DNA of 16,575 nt from Spirogloea muscicola (lineage: Eukaryota > Streptophyta > Zygnematophyceae > Spirogloeales > Spirogloeaceae), in assembly GCA_009602725.1 (NCBI GenBank), contig WELB01000346.1, forward strand, positions 1-16,575. Reading direction: 5' to 3'. A program made the translations under genes and the position numbers. The notes under the pieces were generated by a model, which was not told the DNA's origin, ran no database searches, and worked only from the letters and a program-made list of their open reading frames with translations. Below are positions 1 through 8,379 of the stretch, piece after piece; position 1 is the stretch's first letter, and every line of letters starts with the position of its first letter.

Positions 1-71
1 AAACCCTTAACCCTAAAACCCTAAACCCTAACCCCTAAACCCTAAACCTACATTTAAACCTTAAACCTAAA
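1..71. repeat. Terminal telomeric repeat tract, CCCTAAA type
   Basis: The first ~70 bases are imperfect tandem copies of CCCTAAA, with variant units such as CCCTTAA, CCCTAAAA and CCCCTAAA that become more degenerate towards base 71. The C-rich strand reads 5' to 3' from the left edge, which is the orientation expected for a left chromosome end. TTTAGGG-type telomeres are typical of land plants and many green algae, whereas Chlamydomonas uses TTTTAGGG. The degenerate units suggest this is the inner telomere/subtelomere junction rather than the freshly synthesised distal array. Confidence 0.93.
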
Positions 72-440
72 GCCGAGACCCGTCCACACTTTCGATAATG
101 ACATAACAGGTAAGTCCACGTGTCTGCCACCTTTGGATCCTTGTCGAACGGCAAGGAGCCACTGAAGGAATCTTTCGCAAGCGTCCAATCTGATGCTTCC
201 AATCCCGCACATGTCGAAGTCAAGAAAATGAGCTCTTCTAAAGGGGACGAGGGCTGTGAAGACCAGCCCGCGGCTCTCTTCCAAAGATTGCGGGGGTGGC
301 AGCCTTGATGTGCTTCGGCGCGTTTTTTCCTGGGGGCGGGGGTTGTGTAAAAGTCTGCCCAGAAATGTTACATGGTCACGGCCCTCGCCCCATTTTTTGG
401 AAGTACTACGTAGGATGGTCGCTTAGTGACCCCTAGAAAC
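72..440. other. Subtelomeric stretch without a recognised gene
   Basis: No coding region, RNA gene or repeat unit is recognisable here. Short open frames exist on both strands but overlap one another and show no known motif or plausible splice structure. A segment around 238-262 (aaaggggacgagggctgtga) loosely resembles 7606-7625, where it adjoins LINE fragments, so part of this stretch may be old transposon sequence. Confidence 0.4.
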
Positions 441-528
441 AAGCGTGGCCAGATTGACTGGTGGCTGGGAGAGGCCAGCCCAAGGACAGTGCTCGCCCAT
501 AGAGAGGCCAGCTCAAAGGTATGGACAA
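441..528 (-). mobile_element. Two nested LINE 3' hairpin tails
   Basis: Read on the minus strand this holds two partial copies of the hairpin tail found at the 3' ends of the LINE copies elsewhere in the window. Bases 441-487 are the B type (GGCCAGATTGACTGG followed by a GGCTGG...CCAGCC stem, loop GAGAG). At 488-528 an A-type copy (GTGCTCGCCCAT...ATGGACAA) interrupts the point where the B copy should continue with AATGGACAA. The A copy therefore appears to have landed inside the B copy. Both have the same orientation. No target duplication is visible. Confidence 0.7.
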
Positions 529-711
529 TAGAGCAGCCGCAAGTCAGCCATTAGACAAAGGTAACAAGGGACGTCGAAGATTAGAAAGGCGTTTGCATAT
601 AAGCATACACGGCAAATATTGATGAGCGGAGATTATGACTGACATCAATCACTACGATATATCTGCCACTGTAGATTCTGCCACTGCCAGAATCAGCATT
701 CATATCAGCAT

Positions 712-720
712 TATATAAAT
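712..720 (+). promoter_or_regulatory. TATA box of the phytocyanin gene
   Basis: TATATAAAT lies about 150 bases upstream of the first in-frame ATG (867) of the phytocyanin gene. That would place a transcription start near 740-750 and give a 5' leader of roughly 120 nt. Two short upstream ATGs (741 and 763) open frames that do not continue into the gene. The TATA match is seen directly; its use is inferred from position. Confidence 0.5.
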
Positions 721-866
721 GCGGCAATGATCTCCAGTCAATGCCTTGACTCTTGTCAAGTAATGATACACCTGCTTCACTGAGATACCTCGCACCATTT
801 GGCATTGCTGTTTCATTTGTACCTCTACTCCGGCCACTCATCCACCTGCTGCCCACCGCCTCCGCC

Positions 867-1969
867 ATGGCGGACGCCGCCCCCATGGCAGTCTCCGCGC
901 CCCTCGTGGCGCTCGCCAGTCTGGCCCTCGCCCTAGCCCTGGCCTTGGCCCCGCTTCCCGCCGCCGCGCAGCGCTATATTATCGTAGGAGCCGACCAGGA
1001 TCCAGACGAGCCCTGGACCAATGTCGGCGCCAATTACACCCAGTGGGCCATTGATAACCCGCTCTACGTTGGTGACGTCTGCGGTGTGCGCCTATCATCC
1101 CTTCGCCGCTTAGGGCAGCTTCCGCCGCCATCCTCGCCCCTGCGACGGCCTCCCTTGCTGCAACTCTGAAGCCACGCTTGTGCTCGCAACGCGCTTGCAA
1201 CGTGCTCGCAGTGTTCAAGTACCGATTCTACACTACGTCGTTTGGACGCTGACCAGCCGATACAACTGGGAGAACTGCATCTACAATGGTGCTGTTTTGA
1301 CTGGAAATGTGACCGCCGGCGAAGGAGCCGGTCTCTGGGTAACGGTCACAGCTGAGCCGCAGTACATTGCTGACGGCAATTTCTTCTGCGAGGAAGGCGC
1401 GAAGGTAAGAGACCTGCGTGGTTCATCAATCTTGACCTTCGCAAAGCTCTTGGTGTAGGGTTTCCTTGCCGTCTGTGAGTAGAAGCTGCATTCAGCAACG
1501 GCCATTCACCCGCAAAAGCTTCCTTGCAAGTTGATCCAGTCTTGTTGCGAGCTGGCTGTCTGCTGTGTGCAATTGCTGCTGTCGATGACCTGCTTTTTGT
1601 ATGGAGGCTCTCAGTTTCCACATTATCTCGCTTCTCAGCATGAAGAAGCCTACGGAAAGCAGGATTCGTGCTGACATTGACTGCACGCACTGGCCACCAC
1701 CTTACTTCCAGGTCATTCTCAATGGCTCGCTCGGTCCTCTCCCCAAGCAGCTACAGGACATGCCGGTGCCAGCTTCCATCTACGTGTTTGGACGGGTGCC
1801 TCCCCCAGGCCCAACCTTCAAGAACCAGACTGGGTCGACTCCTTACTCCACTGCACTCACCCCTCCCTCTGTGCCTGATTTAAGCCCTCCTCTCAGCTCT
1901 GCCTCCTTGTTCCAGGCCTCTGTGCTGCTGGTAGCATGCGCTGCTGTCAGCCTACTCACCATGCTCTAG
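867..1969 (+). CDS. Phytocyanin / early-nodulin-like GPI-anchored protein (three exons, apparent frameshift)
   Basis: Exon 1 (867-1083) encodes a signal peptide with an Ala/Leu-rich core ending near PAAAQ, then the start of a cupredoxin fold with NYTQWAIDNPLYVGDVC. GT-AG introns are proposed at 1084-1211 and 1405-1711. Exon 2 (1212-1404) opens with VFKY, then reads HYVVWTL, YNWENC, GLWVTVTAEPQY and NFFCEEGAK. Exon 3 (1712-1969) continues with VILNG, a Pro/Ser-rich linker and a hydrophobic tail ending SLLTML with TAG at 1967-1969, typical of a GPI attachment signal. Phytocyanins are small extracellular or membrane-anchored blue-copper-like proteins. Here the first copper His (HYVV) and two Cys, a likely disulfide pair, are present, but no second His follows FFC, so it resembles the non-copper early-nodulin-like group. 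VFKY and HYVV lie in different frames within exon 2, and the spliced length (668 nt) is not a multiple of three. One base is therefore missing, or two are extra, near 1225-1232, or the sequence has an error. The start was chosen because 867 is the first in-frame ATG after the TATA box; ATG 885 is an alternative. Confidence 0.8.
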
Positions 1970-2224
1970 ATTGACCTGAGCTTGTCCACGGACACATCTT
2001 CTCGCACTTACGCCTTCCGCATACCGTTACTTCTCTGTGAGCAGCTAAGTCGTCAATGCCACCACCAAATGTCACCTTAGCAACCCATCTTAGCTCGAAG
2101 TGTGAGTATGAGGTTGTGCAAGCTAGCACTTCCTGGTGGTGATCCCCATCGCCTTCAATATGGCAGTGGCAGCAGTGCTCACTTGTACAACACTATAGCT
2201 GCAAGGTATAGATGAGCAGTCATT

Positions 2225-2229
2225 TGTAA
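2225..2229 (+). promoter_or_regulatory. Candidate TGTAA polyadenylation signal
   Basis: TGTAA occurs about 255 bases after the phytocyanin stop codon. UGUAA is the characteristic polyadenylation signal of chlorophyte algae, so this could end the phytocyanin mRNA. Other copies at 2444-2448 and 2760-2764 are alternatives. A pentamer is weak evidence alone; only its position supports it. Confidence 0.35.
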
Positions 2230-3532
2230 TAATGTATGCTTGCATTATGGATCCCATGAAAAATGTGGGTATGGACACTGTTTTGACATCAGTCACTCTT
2301 GTTCTTAGGTGTATCCACCTGATGCTTGGGTCTGGTAAAGGTTCAGGGTTCATAGGGTTCTGGTAGAATTTGTATGGGCTAGGGTGTTGAAGGTTGTAGA
2401 ATTGAAAGATCCAGGATGGGGGTAGCGCGGACCTCCACCTGCATGTAAATGTGAACACACACAGCACAGACAATATTGCTTCTAACAATTCTTTGATTGA
2501 GGCTTTGTCTTACACCTGTCTAGTTGTCATCTGTTCAAAGCTTGCCAATAGCAACTGTCGCTCTTCTCTTTCTTTTCCAGTCCATATCAGCGCACTGTAA
2601 ACTAACCTTTTCTGCCTAAATCTGCAAAGCAGCTCAAATACAAATTGAGATCGACGCCCTTCCCTTCCCTTAGCTTGCACCTGACAGCATCTGTCAAACC
2701 GTCTTTGCTGGGGCACTACTGACATTTGAACTATCATAAATGACTACATGCTTATGACATGTAAATGCACATGTGTGTGATATATTACGATGTATAACAC
2801 AAGCCCACACCAGCACTCACATGGGCATGATGCAGTATGACGAGTAGGTACCTTGCAGAAGTGGGATGCGTTCTGTACAGTAGCAACCACGTCTGCGAGC
2901 AAGAGGCATACCCCTCACAATATGTCCACAGTGGCGGAGTCCTCCAGTTATAGCATTGGCCCCTCAGCCATGGGGTGGCCAAAGAAGAAGGAGAACATGA
3001 TGCTCTTCCCAAAGGATGCCTACTCACCCCAAAAGGAGTGAACATGGGGAATGGGGCCGGAAAGACAGAACAAGTAGCAGTAAATAAGCAACCAGTACGG
3101 ATGGCTGCTCAATAATTCCTAGTCAACAGCCGTAAGTCGGAACAAGTGACTGTCGAAAATGACTGGCCTTCTCGATGGCCTGAGGCAGCAGCTAGGGGCA
3201 TGGCCCGCACCCATTTACTGAGCGGGTCAGCTTAGCAGCAGGTGACGTACATTTGTCCAATGTGCTTGCCTTTGTACTTGGCCACACATGGCCTCCCCAT
3301 CTCTTAATATACACGCATTTTCATGCAAGGCAAAGCTAGGTTTTGCAAAAGCGAGACATACATGCGCATGCAGTACACATGGGCCAGACCGTGGCGTTGA
3401 AATAGGCCTGCTCCCCTTGCTATTGTTGGGATGTCTGTGGATATCTACTGCCTGTGGGACAGACTTAGTCACTGCTGTATGCTCAGCATAAGTAGAATAC
3501 CGAAGCTGCATTGGCTGCCGCGCAACCCAACT
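2230..3532. other. AT-richer region with no recognised gene
   Basis: This 1.3-kb stretch is visibly richer in A and T than its surroundings. I see no recognisable protein, RNA gene or repeat. The most protein-like short frame is 2853-3041 on the plus strand, ending GWPKKKENMMLFPKDAYSP and then a stop, but it matches no family I know and lacks a convincing start or splice sites. It could be a terminal exon, 3' UTR sequence, or chance. Confidence 0.35.
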
Positions 3533-3976
3533 TCATGCTGATGGTAATCGTATTACTGCAGCGAGGGCGTCCAGAATTGATATGGTGCTTGGACAGCCAT
3601 CAGGTGCGACTGCAGTCAAACATCGTGCCTGGTGTAGGATCCTGTCGCCCTGGATCGAGTTAACATTGTAGACGTATTTTCCAGAGCGACCTGGTAACAT
3701 GCCTACCGCCAGATCTAGTATACGTGCATCCCTGAGGGTTGCGAGCGGCGCCAGTCCCCCCTCAAGCGCACAGTGCGGTATGTGCGACGCCAGGTCTGCC
3801 GAGTCTGTCCTCTGCTCTCCACACTCGCACTGCGCCACGGCAATGACACAGGCGGGCGCCAGGCCGGAGGGGTGGTGGACGGCTGTCCGGAAGGCCTCGT
3901 CCGTCATTTGCAATGCAGCGTAGAGAGAGTGCCATCGACCATGCCGCCGCTTCTCAGGAGGACGCCGGCACGCCAA
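3533..3976 (-). pseudogene. LINE C-terminal zinc-finger fragment
   Basis: The minus-strand frame of 147 codons contains WHSLYAALQMTDEAFRTAV followed by a CxC-x12-H-x3-C finger (Cys50, Cys52, His65, Cys69) and GGLAPLATLRDARILDLAVG. The same finger spacing and flanking pattern occur in the better preserved LINE copy at 15505-16212 (Cys4, Cys6, His19, Cys23, then a RLRDAMHGILVEAG helix). In non-LTR retrotransposons such a finger lies downstream of the reverse transcriptase, before an endonuclease-like or other C-terminal domain. Here the similarity fades after about residue 90, and no reverse transcriptase is present upstream. The upstream end of the fragment lies about 35 bases from the interstitial telomere repeats at 4011. 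It is a dead fragment. Confidence 0.65.
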
Positions 3977-4010
3977 CGCAGGTCGATCTCGGGGAGGAGC
4001 TGGCGAGCGC

Positions 4011-4039
4011 TTAGGGTTTAGGGTTTAGGGGTTTAGGGG
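4011..4039. repeat. Interstitial telomeric repeat, inverted relative to the chromosome end
   Basis: TTAGGG, TTTAGGG and two TTTAGGGG units run in tandem. The G-rich strand is on the plus strand, opposite to the CCCTAAA tract at base 1, so the 4-kb segment between them is bounded by outward-facing telomere repeats. The tract directly follows the LINE finger fragment. Such sites can arise by fusion, healing or break repair. Confidence 0.9.
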
Positions 4040-4530
4040 TCCACATCCACCATGTGGCGGGTCTGAGCACGCGCTTCGGTCGGCGGCGTGCGCGAGGGGC
4101 CCAAATCGAGAGAAGGTGTGCGGTGCGCATGAACTGATATGGAGGCCAATCCATCCAATACATTGTTCGGGCAAAAAATAGTGCGCGAAAGTGGGGCTAC
4201 ATCTGACGAGTTCCCAAGCGAAGGTGGCTGAGGAAACAGTGTGACATTACTGACCACGGTTGGGCACATACAAATCTGACAAGCTCTCACTCTTGGAGCG
4301 CCGCCACGGAAGCTGTCGGCCTGACTTGCAGCGCGCCACGCAAGCTGATAAAGAGCCAGAGCGTATGACTTACAGCGCGCCAAGCAAGCTGAAAAAGAGC
4401 CAGAGCGTGTGAGCGCTGCAAAGTAAGCGAGAGCCGCATTCTGTAACATGACACTAATGCCTGCGCAATGCCAGTGTGCCCAAGCTGCCCCCCGACTGCG
4501 ACGGAAGGGGACGACTGCCCAAAGGAAAGA
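4040..4530. other. Unassigned sequence between interstitial telomere and LINE 3' end
   Basis: No gene is recognised. A long minus-strand frame (4033-4644) runs through it but also crosses telomere repeats, a tandem repeat and a LINE tail, and its translation matches nothing known. The only internal structure I can support is the 44-bp duplication at 4322-4409. Confidence 0.4.
4322..4409. repeat. 44-bp tandem repeat, two units
   Basis: Units 4322-4365 and 4366-4409 both read TGACTT-CAGCGCGCCA-GCAAGCTGA-AAAGAGCCAGAGCGT- with only a few substitutions. A weak third start (tgagcgctgcaaag) follows. The repeat has no coding signature. Confidence 0.85.
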
Positions 4531-4730
4531 AAGGGCTCGCCCATTGAGGATAGGGGCTGGACAAGCCAGCCCAAAAAAGAATGGACAAAGAACGAGAAGG
4601 GGGCCAGAGGAAGCCAGAGGAAGCGCTAAGAAACCAAAGCACACAAAGAAAGAAAGCAGCTACAAATCACTCAGTAACCCCTGCTAAGCAGCCGCAAATC
4701 AGAGAGGCTAGGGTCCTGGAAGTGGGTCCC
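4531..4730 (-). mobile_element. LINE 3' end (C-terminus, 3' UTR and hairpin tail)
   Basis: Read on the minus strand, this begins in a coding end that gives GTHFQDPSLSDLRLLSRGY and a TGA stop at 4671-4673. A UTR of about 140 nt follows and finishes with the A-type hairpin (GGGCTGG, 5-nt loop, CCAGCCC) and GGGCGAGCCCTTTC. It is almost base-for-base identical to 9339-9538 in the opposite orientation, with about three differences in 200. The open frame continues upstream to 4901 on the minus strand, but beyond 4730 it no longer resembles the other LINE copies. That marks a truncation or rearrangement breakpoint. Confidence 0.85.
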
Positions 4731-5465
4731 AAAGGGGACTGCTCGCTTTGCCAGGTCCGGTGGCGTGCCAGCAGCCCGTTTGAGGGCCAAGCGGCGGGCC
4801 AGGCCGTCTGGAAGGGCCGCGTGCCGGTCTGCACGTACGCGGCGGCCTGGCCCTTCCTTGCGCAAATCTACGTGCCGTGGCGCCTGAATGTATGCTGTCA
4901 TGACAATGGCGGAGCCCCTGTACGCCCACGCCGCTTCACGCTCACTGAGTAAGCATCCAATGGCTCTGTTAAGAATGATGACATGCCCCGTCGCCTTTTA
5001 CGGCTGCGGCAAGCCGCTGCGCCCCCATGGGCAGCCCCCGAGAGTCGCGCAACGCCCTCTGCAAACCCCCAAGCGCACACATACTTTCGGCTGTACGACC
5101 ATTTCTGAAGGCACACCTGCCGCGGTGTCTTAATTCCTTCTCCCAGCTGCCAAGTGACTGTCCCAGAAAAGCGCGCCCCACAGTTGCGTGCTTGTTGTAG
5201 ACTGGCAGAGGCACAGCTTCATCTCAATAAGATTTTAACGTCTCAAAACGCCTGTCTCGATCTGGACAGCGTCCCGGCAGCTGGCCCTATCTCGCGCTGT
5301 CACAGGGTGCAGAGTCATCGCTGTCATACACCCCTATCTGCAGACGACCTCTTGGCCCACCCGAACCCAGGATTGATAAGAGGCGATATATATACTACAG
5401 ATATAGATCTTGCCGCTGAGCCAACTGTGACTGCTGTTGTTGAATCACCTGTGGAAGCAGGCAGC
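4731..5465. other. Unassigned sequence, possible divergent LINE remnant at its left edge
   Basis: Minus-strand codons 4731-4901 are open and lead into the LINE C-terminus at 4730, but their translation (Arg/Ala-rich, with DLAKRAVPFGTH at the junction) matches none of the other copies. The rest of the stretch contains overlapping short frames on both strands, none with a recognisable motif. I see no RNA gene. Confidence 0.35.
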
Positions 5466-5493
5466 TTTATGGGCGAGCCTTTATGGGCGAGCC
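5466..5493. repeat. 14-bp tandem duplication resembling the LINE tail end
   Basis: TTTATGGGCGAGCC occurs twice in direct succession, followed by TTCTTCTTG. ATGGGCGAGC followed by a CTT-rich run is the terminal sequence of the A-type LINE tail seen at 11431-11454. This is probably a very short tail remnant that has been duplicated. Confidence 0.6.
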
Positions 5494-5541
5494 TTCTTCT
5501 TGCTCGATTGAGATCGCAGCACGCTTCAGAAGGAGATCAGC

Positions 5542-6467
5542 ATGGCATCAGGAGACCCGCCGAAACTCCAGGGTACTCATGGTGGTGCTTCTCTATTTCA
5601 AGTTGAAGACCATTTACTTGCAGGGCTGTGCCAACTTGACCTACAGGGGTGTCAGGTGGCAGAGAAGCAAAGATCACACTCTTAGCGGAGTTTTTTACTC
5701 GCGGTCGACATGTTTCGAAGGATCAGGGGTGAGGTTCTGACCATGAGGAAATTAGTCGCGGAGTCTGCAAGTGACGCAGAAAAGCTGGCAGGTCCCCAAC
5801 TTCTTGAGGATTCTAAAGCAGAAAGTGCAAACCATTTTCTAAGCAGTTCCCTGAGAATCCAATAAAATATGAAAAGGAACTCTTTAGATTCAACCATGAA
5901 GATGAAGAAGTTATGACTGCCTGTTGTTTCCGTTATGTCAAGCTGATAGAGAAGTTGCCGACTAATATCAGCCAACAGGATTTAGCAGCGCAGTTCTTAC
6001 GTGTGGTAGCTGGTAAAGCTCTGGGGCATGTTCAGAATCTTCTGATTCACAGTTAACGGTTTGCACACCTTGCCTCCATTGTTGCTGCAGTTCCTCATTC
6101 TACCACTGCAAGCAGAAACTCAACGAAACGAGGTGAGAGTGCCAAGCAGCAGCTTGTCTGGACCAGCAATGCTCGAAATCCTGCAAGTTATGAAATTAAG
6201 CAAACCCCACTAGACTTTTGTCTACCTAAGCCTCAAGTTGTTGTGAAGACCACAAAGCCGAAGGCTGCTGAAACTGCCTCACTGATGGCTGATTGCAAGC
6301 TGTCAGCTGAAAAGCTGTTGGACAGGATCTACACTGCATCTGTTCTGAGTTTCAACGACTTGGGGTGGACGAAGGAGACCATGAGCAGCATGCTCCAAAG
6401 TAGCTCTGCTGTAGAACAGCCTCCAAAATGTTCAAGTTGCAGCTGTCCCAGCCATGACTTTTACTAA
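5542..6467 (+). pseudogene. Decayed gag-like region of an LTR retrotransposon
   Basis: An ATG in good context at 5542 opens a frame starting MASGDPPKLQGTHGGASLFQ, broken by an in-frame TAG near 5686. It resumes with FLLAVDMFRRIRGEVLTM to about 5840, then shifts frame and reads ELFRFNHEDEEVMTACC and ISQQDLAAQFLRVVAGKAL to a stop near 6056. A further open piece ends at 6467 with KCSSCSCPSHDFY, a Cys/His cluster that could be the remains of a nucleocapsid knuckle. The acidic helical region followed by a 'GKAL' segment is gag-like, but no single motif is diagnostic. The stronger support is the retropepsin relic immediately downstream. No long terminal repeats were found around it. Confidence 0.5.
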
Positions 6468-6601
6468 GCAGATTGCATTTCCATCGTGTGCTGGTTCTGC
6501 ACCATTGCAGGACACCAAACGAGAGGAAGAAACAATTCTCCTCATGGTCCAATACTGGACAATAATTCAGGCACATAGAAGATTGAATCGACGCGACCTC
6601 C

Positions 6602-6924
6602 ATTGGTTCTGATCGTTCAGGTGCTCAATTTGTACTTTTGGACAGAAAAACAAGTGCTGCAATGGAGCTGCAGTTCTCCGATATTGACCATAGCGACTTG
6701 AAAACAAGACTGCAACTTGTGGTACTGACCAAATCATCACTGTTATCAAAAATCCTTTGCAGATAATACTGTACTCTGATGATCCGGTCAAGCGGACGTC
6801 ATTGTCAATTGCTTGCAGCAGTACTAAAGCAGACACCTATGATATTCTGCTTGGGACCGAAGTTGTAGTGCTGGAAGTTCGGCCTGGATTTAAGCTCCAC
6901 TCAGACACTTCAAGATCTGTTTGA
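6602..6924 (+). pseudogene. Retropepsin-like aspartic protease relic
   Basis: Two frames together give the outline of a retroviral-type aspartic protease. The first (from 6608) reads SDRSGAQFVLLDRKTSAAM, corresponding to the active-site loop D-S/T-G-A, but with RSGA where the catalytic Asp belongs. After a frameshift the second reads ATCGTDQIITV, then NPLQIILYS and finally ADTYDILLGTEVV, the usual 'YDxLLGxxxL' end of the fold, stopping at TGA 6922-6924. This arrangement is common in pol of Ty3/gypsy-type elements. Loss of the catalytic Asp and the frame change show it is inactive. No reverse transcriptase follows. Confidence 0.6.
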
Positions 6925-7138
6925 TTCTTCAAACATTCTCCTTGCTGTATTGACAAATGACTTTCTTTGAGTTCCGTGTAAACATCACGTGGTCCGTTTA
7001 CGTCAATTTCCAGCCTAGACCCTCTTATTAACGCCATCTCGCAACAGACACCCTCGCGCATGACATGGCTTTGTGACCTCGGTGAGGACGTCGCACATGG
7101 GAGAGAGCCGGAGTCCATCTAGGCGGTGTCTAAATGGC
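6925..7138. other. Short unassigned spacer
   Basis: Sequence between the retropepsin relic and the LINE fragments. Nothing is recognised on either strand. Confidence 0.4.
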
Positions 7139-7304
7139 TCAGCAGTGAGTCGAGGTTATCTTGACCGCACGGTTACCGGCGTCACTCATCAAGCCCGCCA
7201 GAGCATCGTAGAGGAGGTTGTGAATGCCTGCCACTTCCGGTCCAGTGGGGCATCGCAGCATGCGTGCAGCGAGCTCACCAACCTCTGCACATAAACTACA
7301 ATCA
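7139..7304 (-). pseudogene. LINE zinc-finger fragment with damaged finger
   Basis: The minus-strand frame gives CQCDCSLCAEVGELAARMLR and then CPTGPEVAGIHNLLYDALAG and LMSDAG. This aligns with CVCGELGAESGELAAHVPRC and the RLRDAMHGILVEAG helix of the LINE copy at 15505. The metal-binding His of the finger is replaced by Arg and the spacing is one residue shorter, so the finger is probably dead. On the minus strand this piece lies after a C-terminal piece (7305-7600), the reverse of their order in an intact element. Two truncated copies in the same orientation therefore abut here. Confidence 0.6.
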
Positions 7305-7600
7305 CATTGGCAGACCCTGGAGCACGAGCCAAGGTGCGGCGTGCTCGCAAGTGCATGGCAAAAGCCAGAATGCTGCAGGGTAGATTGCAAGGCTCATCCT
7401 GTACACCCAAGCTAGTGACCCGACGGCACTGAAGCCAGGCTGCTCGCTCTACTTCACTTGGCGGCCAGCCACAGCACGGCACGCAAGCTGCTGGAGAGGT
7501 TCAGCCAGCAAGCCCCAAGGCCCCGTGAACGTCGACTGCAAGCGCGACAAAGTCGTCGCCAGCAGGGTGGTCTGCATGTCCGCTCCTTGGCGCCTGCAAA
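7305..7600 (-). pseudogene. LINE C-terminal domain fragment (DHP box to HLRA block)
   Basis: Read across frames on the minus strand: HADHPAGDDFVALAVDVHGA, then LQQLACRAVAGRQVK, EQPGFSAVGSLAWVYRMSLA and AFAMHLRARRTLARAPG. Each block has a counterpart in order in the copy at 8476-8817 (KHSDHPMGDEFVPLAVDVHG, EQPGFNVAGYLAQVFRM, AFAVHLRAGRALAAASG). At least two frameshifts and a stop after the first block make it non-functional. It ends close to 7305, where a zinc-finger fragment of another copy begins. Confidence 0.7.
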
Positions 7601-7724
7601 GCTCCAAAGGGGCGAGGGCTGTGATAAGCCAGTTTGAAGACAATTTAGAAAGGGGGACCCCAGTACCCACGAGTGAGCGCGCTTGCAGACCTGCCAGACT
7701 GATCTGGAGAGCCGGAGCGCCACC

Positions 7725-8305
7725 CTGCCATCGCAGTGCAAAGCTTGTCTTCTTGGAAGCAGGCTACACCGTGGCCATGAGAAGTCCAGCATCATGCCCC
7801 TGAAAGCTGGGGCACATGGCCCTCTCCACGCGCGTCTCGCCAATCTCGTAATGGGAGGAGGCAGGCTATGTAGTTCGCCAGGCGGCAGGCGCCCAGGGGA
7901 GGAAGTACGCAGACCACCCCGCTGGCGACGAGAATGGTCACGCTTGCTATTGACGTCCACGGGGCGGTTGGACTCGCTGACGCGACCACTTGAGCGGCGT
8001 GCTGTGTCCCGCCGCCAAGGGCAGCAGAGCGAGCAGCCCGGCTTCAATGCCGCCGGGTCTCTTGCTCAAGTGTACAGAGTGCCATTTCTCTGCTAAGAAA
8101 GTGCTCGCCCATTGAGAACAGGGGCTGGAAAAACCAGCCCGAAAAGAAATGAACAGAGAACGAGAAGGGGGAGCGGTCCTTGGCATTCTTCGTCCACATG
8201 CGGGCAGGCCGCGTCTGGCTGCTGCCTTCAGGTTCCGACAGGGCACGCTTTTCCGCGCACTACTTACTCTGGTTGGTTCTGCATTTGCTGACTAGGAGGT
8301 TATAG
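7725..8305 (+). pseudogene. LINE C-terminal domain copy with deletion and nested insertion
   Basis: Plus-strand pieces in order: KLVFLEAGYTVAM, SIMPLKAGAHGPLHARLANL, RKYADHPAGDENG, DVHGAVGLADAT, FNAAGSLAQVYRVPF, then after an interruption LAFFVHMRAGRVWLLPSGSD and LHLLTRRL with stop 8303-8305. Compared with 15505-16212, the stretch carrying LLLDVVTTDAYD is missing, so the endonuclease-like core has been deleted. The interruption (8092-8172) is an antisense LINE tail inserted between the segments matching AISLQ and RSVAFAVHLRAG of copy 8476-8817. Several frameshifts are also present. With the minus-strand fragments at 7139-7600 it forms a head-to-head arrangement. Confidence 0.7.
8092..8172 (-). 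mobile_element. LINE tail inserted antisense into another LINE copy
   Basis: Between the two halves of a LINE C-terminal copy lies the reverse complement of an A-type tail: CTCGCCCATTGAGAACA, a GGGCTGG-AAAAA-CCAGCCC hairpin, and GAACGAGAAGGGG. It matches the end of the 3' UTR at 4531-4610. The flanking host sequence rejoins precisely when the insert is removed (ctgct before, agcggtcc after; ctgcagcggtcc in the uninterrupted copy at 8680). No clear target duplication is visible. Confidence 0.7.
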
Positions 8306-8379
8306 AGCGCCCACCCGCAGAAGTCATGGAGAGTAGCTTAGTGCTTTTGGCGCCTTCCGGCCCTTTCAAATCTTAGCTC

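Noticed and set aside
441-520. tRNA or tRNA-derived SINE origin for the hairpin tails
   Set aside because: No cloverleaf and no A/B box pattern; the only structure is the single GGCTGG/CCAGCC stem.
2785-3045. Minus-strand frame opposite the 2853-3041 plus frame
   Set aside because: No motif, no start context and an equally long frame on the other strand; undecidable from sequence.
4033-4644. 203-codon minus-strand frame
   Set aside because: It spans interstitial telomere repeats, a 44-bp tandem repeat and a LINE tail, so it is a chance frame.
7454-8047. 197-codon minus-strand frame
   Set aside because: It runs antisense through the plus-strand LINE copy at 7725-8305; the plus strand explains the sequence better.
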